Shown in pieces: positions 7,369 to 15,873 of a stretch of 64,000 nucleotides of DNA. Position numbers and translations under genes: made by a program. The stretch comes from Streptomyces sp. Tu6071. Its GTDB lineage: Bacteria > Actinomycetota > Actinomycetes > Streptomycetales > Streptomycetaceae. The notes below the pieces were generated by a model. The model searched no databases, was not told the DNA's origin, and was given only the letters and a program-made list of their open reading frames with translations. The stretch is from NCBI RefSeq assembly GCF_000213055.1, contig NZ_CM001165.1, forward strand, positions 5,850,945 to 5,914,944, written 5' to 3'. How positions within the stretch are numbered: the first letter of the stretch is position 1; every line of letters starts with the position of its first letter.

Positions 7369-9248
7369 CGTCCGGCCCCCGTCCGGACGAGCGCCGGAGT
7401 GATCTCCTCGACGGCCGCGATCTCCACGTCCTGGGCGCCTCGGGCGGTGACCCGCTGGAGGAGGAGAGCGCTGCGGATGATCGCCTCGTGGGTGTAGGTC
7501 TGGGGGAAGTTGCCCAGCAGACATCCTGCGCCCGGGTCGTATTCCTCCGAGGCCAGCCCCAGGTCGTTGCGCACCGCCAGCAGGCGCGCGAACAAGGGGC
7601 GCGCCTCCTCGATACGGCCGCTGAGGGCGAGGGCGTCCACGAGCCAGAACGAACAGAGCAGGAAAGCGCCTTCGTCCCCCGCGAGCCCGTCCTCACCGAC
7701 CACGCCGCCCTTCGTCGGGTAGCGGAACACGAACCCGTCCGGGGTGGCGAGCTGCTCGCGTACGGCGTCGATGGTCCCGAGCACCCGCGGATCGTCCCCG
7801 GGCAGGAACCCCACGGCCGGGATCAGCAGCAGCGCGGCGTCGAGGTCGGGGGAGCCGTAGGACTGCGTGAAGGTGCGGCGGACCGGGTCGAAGCCCTTCT
7901 CGCACACCTCCTCGTGGATGCGCGCGGCCAGCTCGCGCAGCGGGGCCGGGTCGACGTCGAGGGCGCCGGCCTCCGCGAGACGGGCCGTGCGGTCCACGGC
8001 CACCCACAACATCACCTTCGAGTGGACGTAGTGCCGCAGCGGCCCCCGCCCCTCCCAGATCCCCGCATCCGGCTCCCGCCACAACGCCTGCACCTGCGTG
8101 ATCAGCCGCCGGTGCAGCGCGGCGGTGTCCTCGCACCGGGCCACGCCCGCCTCGTGCGCGAGGAAGAGCGTCTCGACCAGCTCGCCGTACACGTCGAGCT
8201 GTCGCTGCTGTGCGGCCCCGTTGCCCACCCGCACAGGAGCGGAACCCGCGTAGCCGGGAAGCCAGTACAAGTCCCGCTCCGGCAGGTCGTGTTCACCGCG
8301 CAGTCCGTACATGATCTGGAGCGGGCCCGAACCCACGGCGCGCAGCAGCCACCGCCGCCAGGCCACCGCCTCCTCCTGGTAGCCGGTCCCGAGCAGGGCG
8401 GCGAGCGTGCCCGCGCTGTCGCGCACCCACGAGTACCGGTAGTCCCAGTTCCGCGCGCCGCCGATCTCCTCGGGCAAAGACGTCGTCGGCGCGGCGACGA
8501 CCGCCCCGCTCTGCGCGTACGTCAGCGCCTTCAAGGTCAGAGCCGAGCGCACCACCGCGTCGCGGTGTGGGCCCCGGTACGTGCAGCGGGAGGCGAACTC
8601 CTGCCAGAACGAGGCCGCTTCGACGAGCGCGGCATCCGGGTCGGGCACGCGCGGTGGCGCCTCATGGGCGGGGGCCACGCTCAGCGCGAAGGCCACGATC
8701 TGCCCGGCCGACACCACGAACCGCCCGACGACGTCGCCATCCTTCTCGCTCTGACGGCACGGGCCGTCCAGCCACACCGCCACCCCGCCGCCCTCCGCGA
8801 CGACGCGGCCACCGTCCTCGTGCACCCACGGCGCCACCCGCCCGTATCCGGGCCGCGCCCGCAGCTCGGAGACCATCGCGACCTCACCGAACAGGCCCTC
8901 GACGATCCGTATGACCTGCGTCGTCCCCGCCGTCAACGGCATGAAGTCGGTGACTCGCACCATCCCGCTCTCCGTGTGCCACTGCGACTCCAGGACCAGG
9001 GAATCCCGCACGTAGCGGCGCGACACGCTCATCCTCTCCCCGCTCCCCGAACCGTGCTCCGGAGCGGTGGCCGGGGCGAGGCGCCAAGTGCCGTGCTCGG
9101 GCGTGCCCAGGAGCGCGGCGAAGACGGCCGGGCTGTCGAAGTCGGGCGCGCACAGCCAGTCGATCTCGCCGGTGTCCGCGACGAGAGCGATGGTGCGGGT
9201 GTTGCCGATCAGGCCGTAACGGTCGATCGGAAGAGAAGTGGAGGTCAT
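7365..9248 (-). CDS. Glycoside hydrolase family 15 protein (trehalase/glucoamylase-like)
   Basis: A 627-aa protein. The start at ATG 9248 is supported by GGAG seven bases upstream and by the conserved opening LPIDRYGLIGN. GH15 features run along its length: WLCAPDFDSPAVFAALLG (N-terminal domain), ARNWDYRYSWVRDSAGTLAA (first catalytic region), HDLPERDLYWLPGYAGS, and GDEGAFLLCSFWLVDALAL (second catalytic region). Actinobacterial homologues include trehalases. No signal peptide, so it is cytosolic. It is first in a coupled operon with a GHKL ATPase, a multi-HTH protein and an M14 peptidase, an unusual context for a sugar hydrolase. Confidence 0.85.
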   Translation of the reverse strand: MTSTSLPIDRYGLIGNTRTIALVADTGEIDWLCAPDFDSPAVFAALLGTPEHGTWRLAPATAPEHGSGSGERMSVSRRYVRDSLVLESQWHTESGMVRVTDFMPLTAGTTQVIRIVEGLFGEVAMVSELRARPGYGRVAPWVHEDGGRVVAEGGGVAVWLDGPCRQSEKDGDVVGRFVVSAGQIVAFALSVAPAHEAPPRVPDPDAALVEAASFWQEFASRCTYRGPHRDAVVRSALTLKALTYAQSGAVVAAPTTSLPEEIGGARNWDYRYSWVRDSAGTLAALLGTGYQEEAVAWRRWLLRAVGSGPLQIMYGLRGEHDLPERDLYWLPGYAGSAPVRVGNGAAQQRQLDVYGELVETLFLAHEAGVARCEDTAALHRRLITQVQALWREPDAGIWEGRGPLRHYVHSKVMLWVAVDRTARLAEAGALDVDPAPLRELAARIHEEVCEKGFDPVRRTFTQSYGSPDLDAALLLIPAVGFLPGDDPRVLGTIDAVREQLATPDGFVFRYPTKGGVVGEDGLAGDEGAFLLCSFWLVDALALSGRIEEARPLFARLLAVRNDLGLASEEYDPGAGCLLGNFPQTYTHEAIIRSALLLQRVTARGAQDVEIAAVEEITPALVRTGAGR

Positions 9249-9387
9249 TGCGGGCTCCGTGGATGTGTGCGGGCGGGGTAGACGTGTGGGGCCGGTACTT
9301 GCTGGTGGAGGGGAAGTGCGGCGCGCGCTGCGCGGGTCGGGGCTGGTGCCCGGCGGGCGAGGCCCGACGGGCACCAGGTGCAGAGGG

Positions 9388-9894
9388 TCAGCTCGTGGCG
9401 ATCTCCGGGACGTCGACCGGTTGCGGTCCGCGCGCAGCCAGAATCACGGCCTGGTACTCGCGCTCCATGACCTTGCTGAACTGCCGCAGGAGGACCGTGT
9501 CGTCCCAGTGGTCGCGGCCGTTGCGTTCCCAGTACGTGTGGAACGCGGGGAGACTCATGAGGTACTTGGCCTCCGTGCGCAGGTGATCCGCCGTGATTTG
9601 GTCGGTGCGCCAGAGCATGGTGAGGAAGCTCATTTGGCTGTTGCAGACCATGTCGATGCGGGTCTGTTCGGCACGGGACTCATCGCCAGCCATCACGAGA
9701 ACGCCGTCGGGGTCGTCCAAATAGGTGTCGATCAGATCCCGGTGCTACGCGGTCGACGCGATGGTCTTCCACTCCTCGTGGTGCTTCTTCCCCTGCTGGC
9801 GATACTCCTCGTGGCGGCGCTCGGTCACGACGTAGCCGGCAGTCAGCGCGGCCCCGACGAGGCCGACGAGGGTGGCGAATTGGTGGTTCTTCAC
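9388..9894 (-). pseudogene. DUF6082-type protein interrupted by an in-frame TAG
   Basis: Read from GTG 9894 (AAGGAG six bases upstream) the protein begins with a membrane helix (FATLVGLVGAALTAGYVVTE) and a basic linker (EEYRQQGKKHHEEWKTIAS). It hits TAG at 9747-9745, then continues in the same frame as HRDLIDTYLDDPDG through NSQMSFLTMLWRTDQITADH to the end. The part after the stop matches DUF6082 proteins, common in Streptomyces. One substitution therefore splits a ~168-codon gene; the rest of the frame is clean, so the lesion is recent or is a sequence error. Restart from TTG 9720 could give a 110-aa soluble product. Confidence 0.7.
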
Positions 9895-10009
9895 TTGGTG
9901 CTCCTTGATGGTGAGTGCGGGCGTTCGGGCGAGCCCGCTTCGATCGCACGCGGCGATGACGGGAAGCGGTGGGAGGCCAGAGCGACCAGCTCTTCGCGGG
10001 CGTGTCGAG

Positions 10010-10130
10010 CTAGACCCGCATCCCCTTGGCAGTGACGGTGATCTCGAAGTTGTGCAGACCGGGCTTGCCGATCGACCACCATCGCTCGTAGACGGCGAAG
10101 ACCTCTTCGGCGAGGGGCGGGGGTCGTGTC
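10010..10130 (-). pseudogene. C-terminal remnant resembling a Streptomyces O-methyltransferase tail
   Basis: A short reading segment ending at TAG 10012-10010 gives LAEEVFAVYERWWSIGKPGL followed by HNFEITVTAKGMRV. This resembles the C-terminus of protein-L-isoaspartate-type methyltransferases found in Streptomyces peptide (FxLD) systems, but nothing upstream in that frame is recognisable. Treated as a relic. The family guess rests on pattern memory only. Confidence 0.35.
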
Positions 10131-10216
10131 CGAGCGCGGTGGAACCCGCCGTCGCCCCGGGGACGGGAGAGTCGTCGCGTGGTCAAACACGCGCTCCCGG
10201 GGCGACAGCGGGGCTT

Positions 10217-10387
10217 TCAGACACCAGGCCGGGACGCCAAGGCCAGGTGCAGAAACAAGAGCGGCAGGCTGAAGAGCACCAGGGCGACGAACGCGCCTGT
10301 CCACCCGCTCTCGATCCAGCTCTGCCACTTCGGTCGGTGAGAGCTTCGCGCCCGCGCCCGCGTGCGGTTTTTCGTGCTCGTGAACAT
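10217..10387 (-). CDS. Small single-span membrane protein
   Basis: A 56-aa protein starting MFTSTKNRTRARARSSHRPK with GAGGAG seven bases before the ATG at 10387. A basic N-terminus is followed by one hydrophobic helix (WTGAFVALVLFSLPLLFLHL). By the positive-inside rule the N-terminus should be cytoplasmic. Unknown function; its neighbours are decayed genes. Confidence 0.5.
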   Translation of the reverse strand: MFTSTKNRTRARARSSHRPKWQSWIESGWTGAFVALVLFSLPLLFLHLALASRPGV

Positions 10388-10531
10388 CGACAGACTCCTC
10401 GTAGTGGGGATGGCCGCGGGCCACCCGCTCTGGTTGGCTGAGGCGCTGCCGAACGAGGACCTCGGTCCTGGAACTGGATGGAGCGCCAAGAACACACGCA
10501 GACGACAGACAGTTGTGCGGTGAGGTCATCA

Positions 10532-11059
10532 CTACGAAGCCGTGTGGACCGTGGCCGGGCACCGGAGCGGGCTCGCGTGCAGCACCACCCACGCGCGCCG
10601 AGTCGCTGCCTCGACGACGCTCCAGTAGTCGTTCGCCTCGCACGACAGGTCTCGCTCGTTAAGGGTGAGCAGCCCGTGTGCCCTGCCCTCGCGGACGAGG
10701 TTGTAGACGGTATGGAGGCCCGCACGGTCTTCTGGGGCGAGACCCGAGGGGTCCCACCACGCGCCGCACGTGTGAAAGCCGTGGGCGGCTGCGTGCTTCT
10801 CCAGCGCCGCGATCGTGTCTTTCGGACGCAACTCCGTCTCTCCGCATCCAAGACGCTGTCGCGCTCCGATCGCGTACACCGCTAGCGTCATCGGACGGCC
10901 GCCACGGCGTGACCGTATGGCCGCGAACGTCTCCGTCCGGAGACGGTGGGCGTCCCACCACCGGGACGTCGGACCGCTCAGAAGACGTCGCTCGGTGTCG
11001 TTCAGTACGCACGACTGGAGTCGTGCCGAAGTGTTGGAGAGAGGGGTGCTCTGGCTCAT
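10532..11059 (-). CDS. Hypothetical protein resembling a serine-recombinase catalytic domain
   Basis: A 175-aa protein. From residue 57 (MTLAVYAIGARQRLG) the order of a sheet-forming start, CGAWWDPSGLAPEDRAGLHT, NLVREGRAHGLLTLNERDLS and a C-terminal strand-rich part recalls the resolvase fold used by many Streptomyces recombinase-family proteins. The catalytic Ser position of true serine recombinases is not evident. It lacks a DNA-binding domain. Probably a domesticated or decaying homologue. The translation start is uncertain. Confidence 0.45.
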   Translation of the reverse strand: MSQSTPLSNTSARLQSCVLNDTERRLLSGPTSRWWDAHRLRTETFAAIRSRRGGRPMTLAVYAIGARQRLGCGETELRPKDTIAALEKHAAAHGFHTCGAWWDPSGLAPEDRAGLHTVYNLVREGRAHGLLTLNERDLSCEANDYWSVVEAATRRAWVVLHASPLRCPATVHTAS

Positions 11060-11375
11060 GCCGGCCTCGGCTCATGGACGCGTGGGGGCACATGAAGGGA
11101 CGAAGCGCGCGCTGACGCGCCCTCATTGAGGTCGCTATGCGCTTCCGCAACTATGTTGCCGAGCGCGATAATTAACATTCAAGCGAATCCACAAGCGAGC
11201 CCACATTGGCACATTCGGATGAGGACACAGGGGCTCGGGACGGACAGACAGCGCCCCCAAGGAGCCCGACGGCTGAGAGCAGTTGGCCGACGGTTGCACA
11301 CTGTTCCCGGACAGAACGGTTGAGTTCGGGGACAGAAGGCTCACGCAGGGGTACAGAGCGAGGGAGAGGCAAAAC
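11060..11375. other. Intergenic region upstream of the XRE/DUF397 pair
   Basis: These 316 bases separate a minus-strand gene from the plus-strand XRE regulator. The centre (about 11146-11215) is AT-richer than its surroundings and is where promoters are expected. GGGAGAGG at 11362-11369 is the ribosome binding site for the ATG at 11376. No gene supported. Confidence 0.4.
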
Positions 11376-12272
11376 ATGCCCGCACGCAAAGGTCCGACGC
11401 TGATGCGCATGATGCTGGGGAAGGAGCTGCGGACGCTGCGGTTGCAGCAACGCAGCCGCGCTGAGGCGGAGTCCGCTGCAGGAGCCGATGCGTTCACCGC
11501 CGAAGCCGTCAGCCTTCGCGTGAAGATGAGTCGGTCCCGGCTCAGCAGGATCGAGGCCGGCGACATCCCGATCCCGAAGATCGCCGACCTAGAGGCTCTC
11601 CTCGACGAGTTGGGCGTGACGGACCTGGAAGATCGGCAGACACTGCGCGAGCTACACCTGGAGTCCCTGAAGACCGATCCGGTGACGACGTACAGGAATG
11701 TCCTGCCGTCCGGGATGCCGCGCTACCTGAGCCTGGAGAAGGACAGCAAGACGATCCAGGGATTCGAGAACGCCGTCATACACGGTCTTCTTCAGTGTGA
11801 GGAGTACACCCGCGCCCTCATGGGCCGAGCAAAAACGGTCGAGGAGCGCACGACCGAGGCGGTAGAGAAGAGCGTCTACTCCCGATTGGAACGCAAGAGC
11901 ATCCTCGTAGAGGATCGGGAGGTCCACATCATCCTCACCGAAGGCACGCTGCGAACCCTCATCGGCTCCCCCGACGTGATGCGGGCCCAGTACGCCGAAA
12001 TCAGGTCGCTCTGCCGGATGGAGAACGTCGAGGTACAGATCATCCCGGAGCGCTCAAGCGCCTACCGCGCCCCCTTCCCCTTCACAAGGCTCACCTTCGA
12101 GGGCCTGCCGCCCATGATCCAGATGGACGGGTGGAGGTCGATCACGATCTATCGGGAAGAGGCGGACACAGGCTCCTTCCGTAGGCAGTTTGAAGCCATG
12201 GTGCGGGAGGCGCCAGGATCGGCCGAGACGCCGTCGTTTTTGAAACAACTGGAACAGGAACTATGGACATGA
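11376..12272 (+). CDS. XRE regulator with DUF5753 domain
   Basis: 298 aa from ATG 11376, chosen for GGGAGAGG seven bases upstream rather than the longer frame from 11283. An N-terminal HTH (KELRTLRLQQRSRAEAE through MSRSRLSRIEAGDIPIP) is followed by the DUF5753 effector domain (VTTYRNVLPSGMPRYLSLEK, AVIHGLLQCEEYTRALM, VEVQIIPERSSAYRAPFPFT, IYREEADTGSFRRQFEAM). These regulators are typical of Streptomyces and pair with DUF397 proteins, as here; some pairs behave like toxin-antitoxin or WhiJ-type developmental switches. The 3' end overlaps the DUF397 gene by ten bases. Confidence 0.9.
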   Translation: MPARKGPTLMRMMLGKELRTLRLQQRSRAEAESAAGADAFTAEAVSLRVKMSRSRLSRIEAGDIPIPKIADLEALLDELGVTDLEDRQTLRELHLESLKTDPVTTYRNVLPSGMPRYLSLEKDSKTIQGFENAVIHGLLQCEEYTRALMGRAKTVEERTTEAVEKSVYSRLERKSILVEDREVHIILTEGTLRTLIGSPDVMRAQYAEIRSLCRMENVEVQIIPERSSAYRAPFPFTRLTFEGLPPMIQMDGWRSITIYREEADTGSFRRQFEAMVREAPGSAETPSFLKQLEQELWT

Positions 12273-12490
12273 CAGACCACGTCACTCCGCCCGCCGCTTT
12301 CGCCTCGAACAGCGAGTGGCGCCGGTCCACCTACAGCGATCAAACAGGCGGCAACTGCGTCGAGATTGCCCGACACGCGCTCTCGGTCGGAGTGCGCGAC
12401 TCGAAGCAGTCGGCCGGCGCGGTGCTGGTGCTGCCGAGCACCGCCTTCGACGTCTTCATGACGTCGGTGAAGGATGGGAACACCGCCTGA
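12263..12490 (+). CDS. DUF397 protein
   Basis: A 75-aa protein with the DUF397 signature WRRSTYSDQTGGNCVEIARH then VGVRDSKQSAGAVLVLPSTA and a C-terminal FDVFMTSVKDG. It overlaps the XRE/DUF5753 gene and is co-translated with it. In characterised Streptomyces pairs the DUF397 partner modulates the regulator. A strong hairpin follows directly downstream. Confidence 0.9.
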   Translation: MDMTDHVTPPAAFASNSEWRRSTYSDQTGGNCVEIARHALSVGVRDSKQSAGAVLVLPSTAFDVFMTSVKDGNTA

Positions 12491-12495
12491 CGGAA

Positions 12496-12533
12496 CGGAG
12501 AGGGGGCCCCGGGTCTCGGGCGCCCCCTCTCCG
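12496..12533 (+). terminator. Intrinsic-type terminator after the XRE/DUF397 operon
   Basis: CGGAGAGGGGGC (12496-12507) pairs perfectly with GCCCCCTCTCCG (12522-12533) over a 14-nt loop. It begins six bases after the DUF397 stop. There is no U-tract, as is usual for high-GC actinobacterial terminators. Confidence 0.75.
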
Positions 12534-12643
12534 CGTGAGCGCGAAAAATGACAGATTCGCAGGAAGCTGGCTAGCTGGCAACGTGCCTGCGCGCCGAACT
12601 CCTGGAAGTCCGTCCCTCCGTCGCTAGAGCGTGACCGGGCCTA

Positions 12644-13535
12644 GGCAGTGTCTTCAAATGATCACCGCTGGTGGATCATGGTGTCGTGATACGTCGCCAT
12701 GAACTGTCGGATGCCGAGTGGGAGTTCGTCCGGCCGCTGCTGCCCGAGTCGTTGCGGGGACGCAAGCGGTTGGACGATCGCAGGGTCCTGAACGGGATCG
12801 TGTGGAAGTTCCGGACCGGGACGGCCTGGCGGGACGTGCCCGAGCGCTATGGCCCGTGGGCCACGCTGCATACGCGTTTCCGCAGGTGGGCGGCGGACGG
12901 GACGTTCGACCGGATGCTCCGCGCCGCCCAGGCGAAAGCGGATGCGGCGGGCGACGTCGACTGGCTGGTGTCCGTCGACTCGACGATCGTCCGCGCTCAC
13001 CAGCACGCGGCCGGGGCCCGAAAAGGGGGCTCCGCGACCCGGCCCTCGGCCGGTCAAGAGGCGGTCTGACCAGCAAAATCCACCTGGCCTGTGACGGGCG
13101 GGGCCGACCCCTGGCATTCGTGGTCACGGGTGGAAACACCAACGACTGCACCCGGTTCCCCGCCGTGATGGAAGCGATCCGCGTGCCCCGGATCGGACCC
13201 GGCCGTCCCCGGGTCCGGCCCGATCACGTCCTAGGCGACAAGGGCTACAGCTCGAAGGCGATCCGCGCCTGGCTCCGTCGCAAGGGCATCGCCCACACGA
13301 TTCCCGAGCGGGCCGACCAGGCCCGCAACCGGGCCCGGCGGGGCAGCCGCGGAGGCCGCCCGCCGGCCTTCGACCGCGAGGTCTACAAGCACCGCAACGT
13401 CGTGGAGCGGTGCTTCAACCGTCTGAAGCAGTGGCGCGGGATCGCCACCCGGTACGACAAGACTGCCGAGTCCTACGAAGCAGCTGTCACGCTCGCGTCA
13501 CTCCTGATGTGGGCGTGACATTTGACGACAGAACC
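12644..13535 (+). mobile_element. IS5-family (IS427-like) insertion sequence, apparently intact
   Basis: The imperfect terminal repeats GGCAGTGTCTTCAAATG (12644-12660) and its inverted partner ending at 13535 match at 13 of 17 positions. TA flanks both ends (12642-12643 and 13536-13537), within CTAG on each side, as expected for the TA/CTAG target of this group. The 892-bp element encodes a two-frame DDE transposase. It is inserted beside an older 23-bp repeat starting at 13534. Confidence 0.8.
12671..13518 (+). CDS. IS5-family transposase made by frameshifting (ORFA/ORFB)
   Basis: ORFA (12671-13069) begins MDHGVVIRRHELSDAEWEF and contains WRDVPERYGPWATLHTRFRR and the first catalytic Asp in VSVDSTIVRAHQHA. 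The protein continues in the -1 frame (to 13518) with GGLTSKIHLACDGRGRPLAF, the second Asp in VLGDKGYSSKAI and the catalytic Glu region NVVERCFNRLKQWRGIATRY. The frames overlap at CGAAAAGGGGGC near 13019-13030, a slippery A4G5 run typical of IS427-type programmed frameshifting. Full product is about 280 aa. Confidence 0.85.
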
Positions 13536-13556
13536 TAGTACTCCAGTCTGGTTTCG
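13534..13556. repeat. Left copy of a 23-bp inverted repeat
   Basis: The minus-strand reading CGAAACCAGACTGGAGTACT plus AGG matches 14816-14838 on the plus strand at 22 of 23 bases. The pair encloses a transposase remnant and a methyltransferase gene, suggesting terminal repeats of an old passenger-carrying insertion sequence. The younger IS5 element abuts this copy. Confidence 0.7.
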
Positions 13557-13860
13557 CGGCCTATCCAGAAGGTCGTCGAGAGACCGCCGACGGTAGTGGC
13601 TGCGCCGAGCTGTTGCCTGGTGGCGTCTGCGCCAGATGGACCAGTGCAGCAGCCTGGCTGCGGTCGCGGCCGACGGGGCGAAGACCGTGGTGAGCAGATG
13701 GCGGATCTCGGGGACGGTCAGGGAGATCGGGGCGCTGTCCCGAGTCGGGAAGTTCCGGTCGGCGGGTCGGCCGGGGGCCGCGTCGGCGGCGACGGCGGTC
13801 AGGAAGGCCAGGGCGAGCATGGCGAGCGTGATGTGCCGATGCCACGATGTTCAGTGCCTG
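13540..13860 (-). pseudogene. C-terminal remnant of an IS701-type transposase
   Basis: The minus strand reads WHRHITLAMLALAFLTAVAA, then DSAPISLTVPEIRHLLTTVF and LLHWSIWRRRHQATARRSHY, the C-terminal tail characteristic of IS701-like Streptomyces transposases. A TGA lies just upstream of the homologous part and the catalytic domain is missing. Confidence 0.7.
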
Positions 13861-13897
13861 AGCTGTTAGTGGTCGAGTCCGACCTGGCACCGGAGTA

Positions 13898-14686
13898 CTA
13901 ATACGCTTGCAGCACGAAGAACAGGAAGCACAGGAAGCGTGGCTCGGCCGCGATGGCCTCGGGGAACAGCTCGCGGGCGGCGGGATCAGGTTCCGGCTCG
14001 CTGATGACCGTAATCCGGAATCCGGCCCCGGTGAAAGCCTCGATCATCGCGTGCAGCGGCCTGTTCCAGCGACTCACCAGAGTGGTCTGGTCTCCAATGC
14101 TCCACTCTACGGTCCACTTGGTGGTGTCGAAGTAGTCGCACTCGGCCTCGCGACCGGCTTCGCGGTGAATGAGGTTGACGGCAAATGGATGGTCGACAGA
14201 CGCGATCAGCCGACCACCGGGCCTGAGTACGCGTCGCAGCTCGGCCAGCGCCGGTCCCCAGTCCTCCAGGTAGTGGAGCACCAGCGACGCCACTACATCG
14301 TCGAACGTGTCATCAGGGTAGGGAAGCGGGCTACCCAGCTCCGCCACCTGCAGATCCGCACCGTCGCCGAGCCGCTCCCGAGCCAGCCCCAGCATCCCGG
14401 CACTCGAGTCGAAGCCACTCACCATGGCGCCATGGTCACGCAGCGCGGCAAACAAGGCCCCCGAGCCACAGCCAGCGTCGAGGATCCGCCGGCCGGACAC
14501 GTCTCCAGCGAGGGCTAGCATCGCGGGACGCTCGTAGTAGGCATTGACCAGGTTGGTCTCGTTCGCGGCCGTGTACGCCTCGGCGAAGCTGTTGTAGTCG
14601 TTGGTCTTCGACGGATCCACACTCACCGAGGACGGGGAAACCAGCCTGGTGGAAAACGTGTGATCTTGGTGCTCGCTTGAGGTCAT
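13898..14686 (-). CDS. Class I SAM-dependent methyltransferase
   Basis: A 262-aa protein with a Methyltransf_11 fold: motif I RILDAGCGSGALFAALRDHG (SAM binding), motif II acidic residue in MVSGFDSSAGML, LPYPDDTFDDVVASLVLHYL (motif IV) and LRRVLRPGGRLIASVDHPF. The C-terminal half (HREAGREAECDYFDTTKWTV) is a substrate-binding insertion seen in small-molecule methyltransferases. It lies inside the 13534/14838 inverted repeat pair, next to transposase remnants, so it may be a passenger gene. Substrate unknown. Confidence 0.85.
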   Translation of the reverse strand: MTSSEHQDHTFSTRLVSPSSVSVDPSKTNDYNSFAEAYTAANETNLVNAYYERPAMLALAGDVSGRRILDAGCGSGALFAALRDHGAMVSGFDSSAGMLGLARERLGDGADLQVAELGSPLPYPDDTFDDVVASLVLHYLEDWGPALAELRRVLRPGGRLIASVDHPFAVNLIHREAGREAECDYFDTTKWTVEWSIGDQTTLVSRWNRPLHAMIEAFTGAGFRITVISEPEPDPAARELFPEAIAAEPRFLCFLFFVLQAY

Positions 14687-15075
14687 GGTGCGGGAGACGT
14701 GTGCTGCAGTAGTTCGGTTCCTGGCCTTGCGTGCCCACAGAGCCCGCCCCCAACTACAGCCCGGGTCAACGAATTTCGGGCAGGCCCGAGCGCGCAGTCG
14801 ACCCGCACGTGATCACGAAACCACACTGGAGTACTAGGAGCATGAGGCCAGGATTTTGGTGGCGCTTCGACGTAGTCGGGCGCGCGTAGAGCTGCCGGAA
14901 CGCCCAGGAGGTGCCCCCCGCAGATACCCGCCAACCAACAAGCCAGTTTCCGCGAGTTACGGATGCGCCGGACGCGGGACCGTCTGTGAGCGAGGAATGG
15001 AAACGTGGCGGCAGCCGGGGTGAAGAAATCGAGTTGCGCTGGTGCAACTACACCTGGCCGCCTAATAGTTGACGG
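14687..15075. other. Intergenic region upstream of the Mur-ligase cassette
   Basis: 389 bases with no supported gene between a minus-strand methyltransferase and a plus-strand XRE gene. It contains the right copy of the 23-bp inverted repeat (14816-14838). The promoter of the cassette starting at 15076 should lie in the last ~150 bases. Confidence 0.5.
14816..14838. repeat. Right copy of a 23-bp inverted repeat
   Basis: CGAAACCACACTGGAGTACT plus AGG, the inverted partner of 13534-13556 with one mismatch. The two copies are 1.3 kb apart, end to end, and likely mark the limits of a former mobile unit. Confidence 0.7.
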
Positions 15076-15873
15076 ATGAACGCTGTAGATGTGTCGTTGT
15101 TGCGGCGTGCTCGTACGGCGAAGGGCTGGACGCAGGAGCAAGTGTGCGCTCGGCTCAACGCGATCACGGGCGGAGGGACGTCCCCAACGCTCCTGAGTGC
15201 GTGGGAATCTGGGCGCAAACGAACCGGCTTACGTAACCGTGCGGCCCTGAGCAAGTTGTTCGAGGTTCCGGTGGTGCAGCTCTTCGCTCATCAAGATCGG
15301 CACGAGGCGACCACCGCGTTGGAGGTGGCAGGGACCGGCGCGGTAACCCGGGTTCTCACCCGGTACGAGGACCTGCTGAGGGCTATGACAGAGGTGGTCG
15401 TGGGGGCGCGGCGGCGCCTCGTCGTGACCGGCTCACGGTCGCGGGAGCCCGGCTACCTGCGGGCGATCGAGGACACGTTGGAGCACTTTCCAGACCTGGT
15501 GCATTACCGGGTGCTGTACGGGCCGCCGAGGCACCGCGCGCTCCATGAGCACTTGGACCGCGTGTTTCAGCTCCGTGATCCCTCCGAGCGTCGACACGGG
15601 ATCCGGACCCTGCATGTGGGGGTGGTTGACTCGCCGTCCGTGCTGGAGCGGCATTTTGTGGCTTCGGAGTCGGCGGCGGTTGTTCCCCTGCCGTCCTTTC
15701 ACGGCTTTGACGGTTTCGACTGCGGGGTCATGCTGGGGGCGGAAGCTGCCGCCGGTCTGGTGCAGCACGGGCGGGAGGCGTGCGCTGCCGCGCGAGCACT
15801 GGTATCGGCGGCGGAGGTGCGCCGTCTCCCCACGGGAAGCGGCCCGGACTTGGGGGAACGAGAGGCACTATGA
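15076..15873 (+). CDS. XRE regulator of the Mur-ligase cassette
   Basis: A 265-aa protein. The N-terminal HTH (LLRRARTAKGWTQEQVCARL, then SPTLLSAWESGRKRTGLRNR, residues 8-60) is joined to a ~190-residue effector domain with alternating strands (RRLVVTGSRSREPGYLRAIE, VHYRVLYGPPRHRALHEHLD, VVPLPSFHGFDGFDCGVMLG) that recalls PLD-like domains without catalytic HKD motifs. It heads a six-gene plus-strand run, and its stop overlaps the next start (ATGA). It is therefore the likely pathway-specific regulator; ligand unknown. Confidence 0.8.
   Translation: MNAVDVSLLRRARTAKGWTQEQVCARLNAITGGGTSPTLLSAWESGRKRTGLRNRAALSKLFEVPVVQLFAHQDRHEATTALEVAGTGAVTRVLTRYEDLLRAMTEVVVGARRRLVVTGSRSREPGYLRAIEDTLEHFPDLVHYRVLYGPPRHRALHEHLDRVFQLRDPSERRHGIRTLHVGVVDSPSVLERHFVASESAAVVPLPSFHGFDGFDCGVMLGAEAAAGLVQHGREACAAARALVSAAEVRRLPTGSGPDLGEREAL

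Noticed and set aside
9891..10643. 250-aa minus-strand frame
   Set aside because: Overlaps two better-supported readings (DUF6082 start, 56-aa membrane protein) and has no domain.
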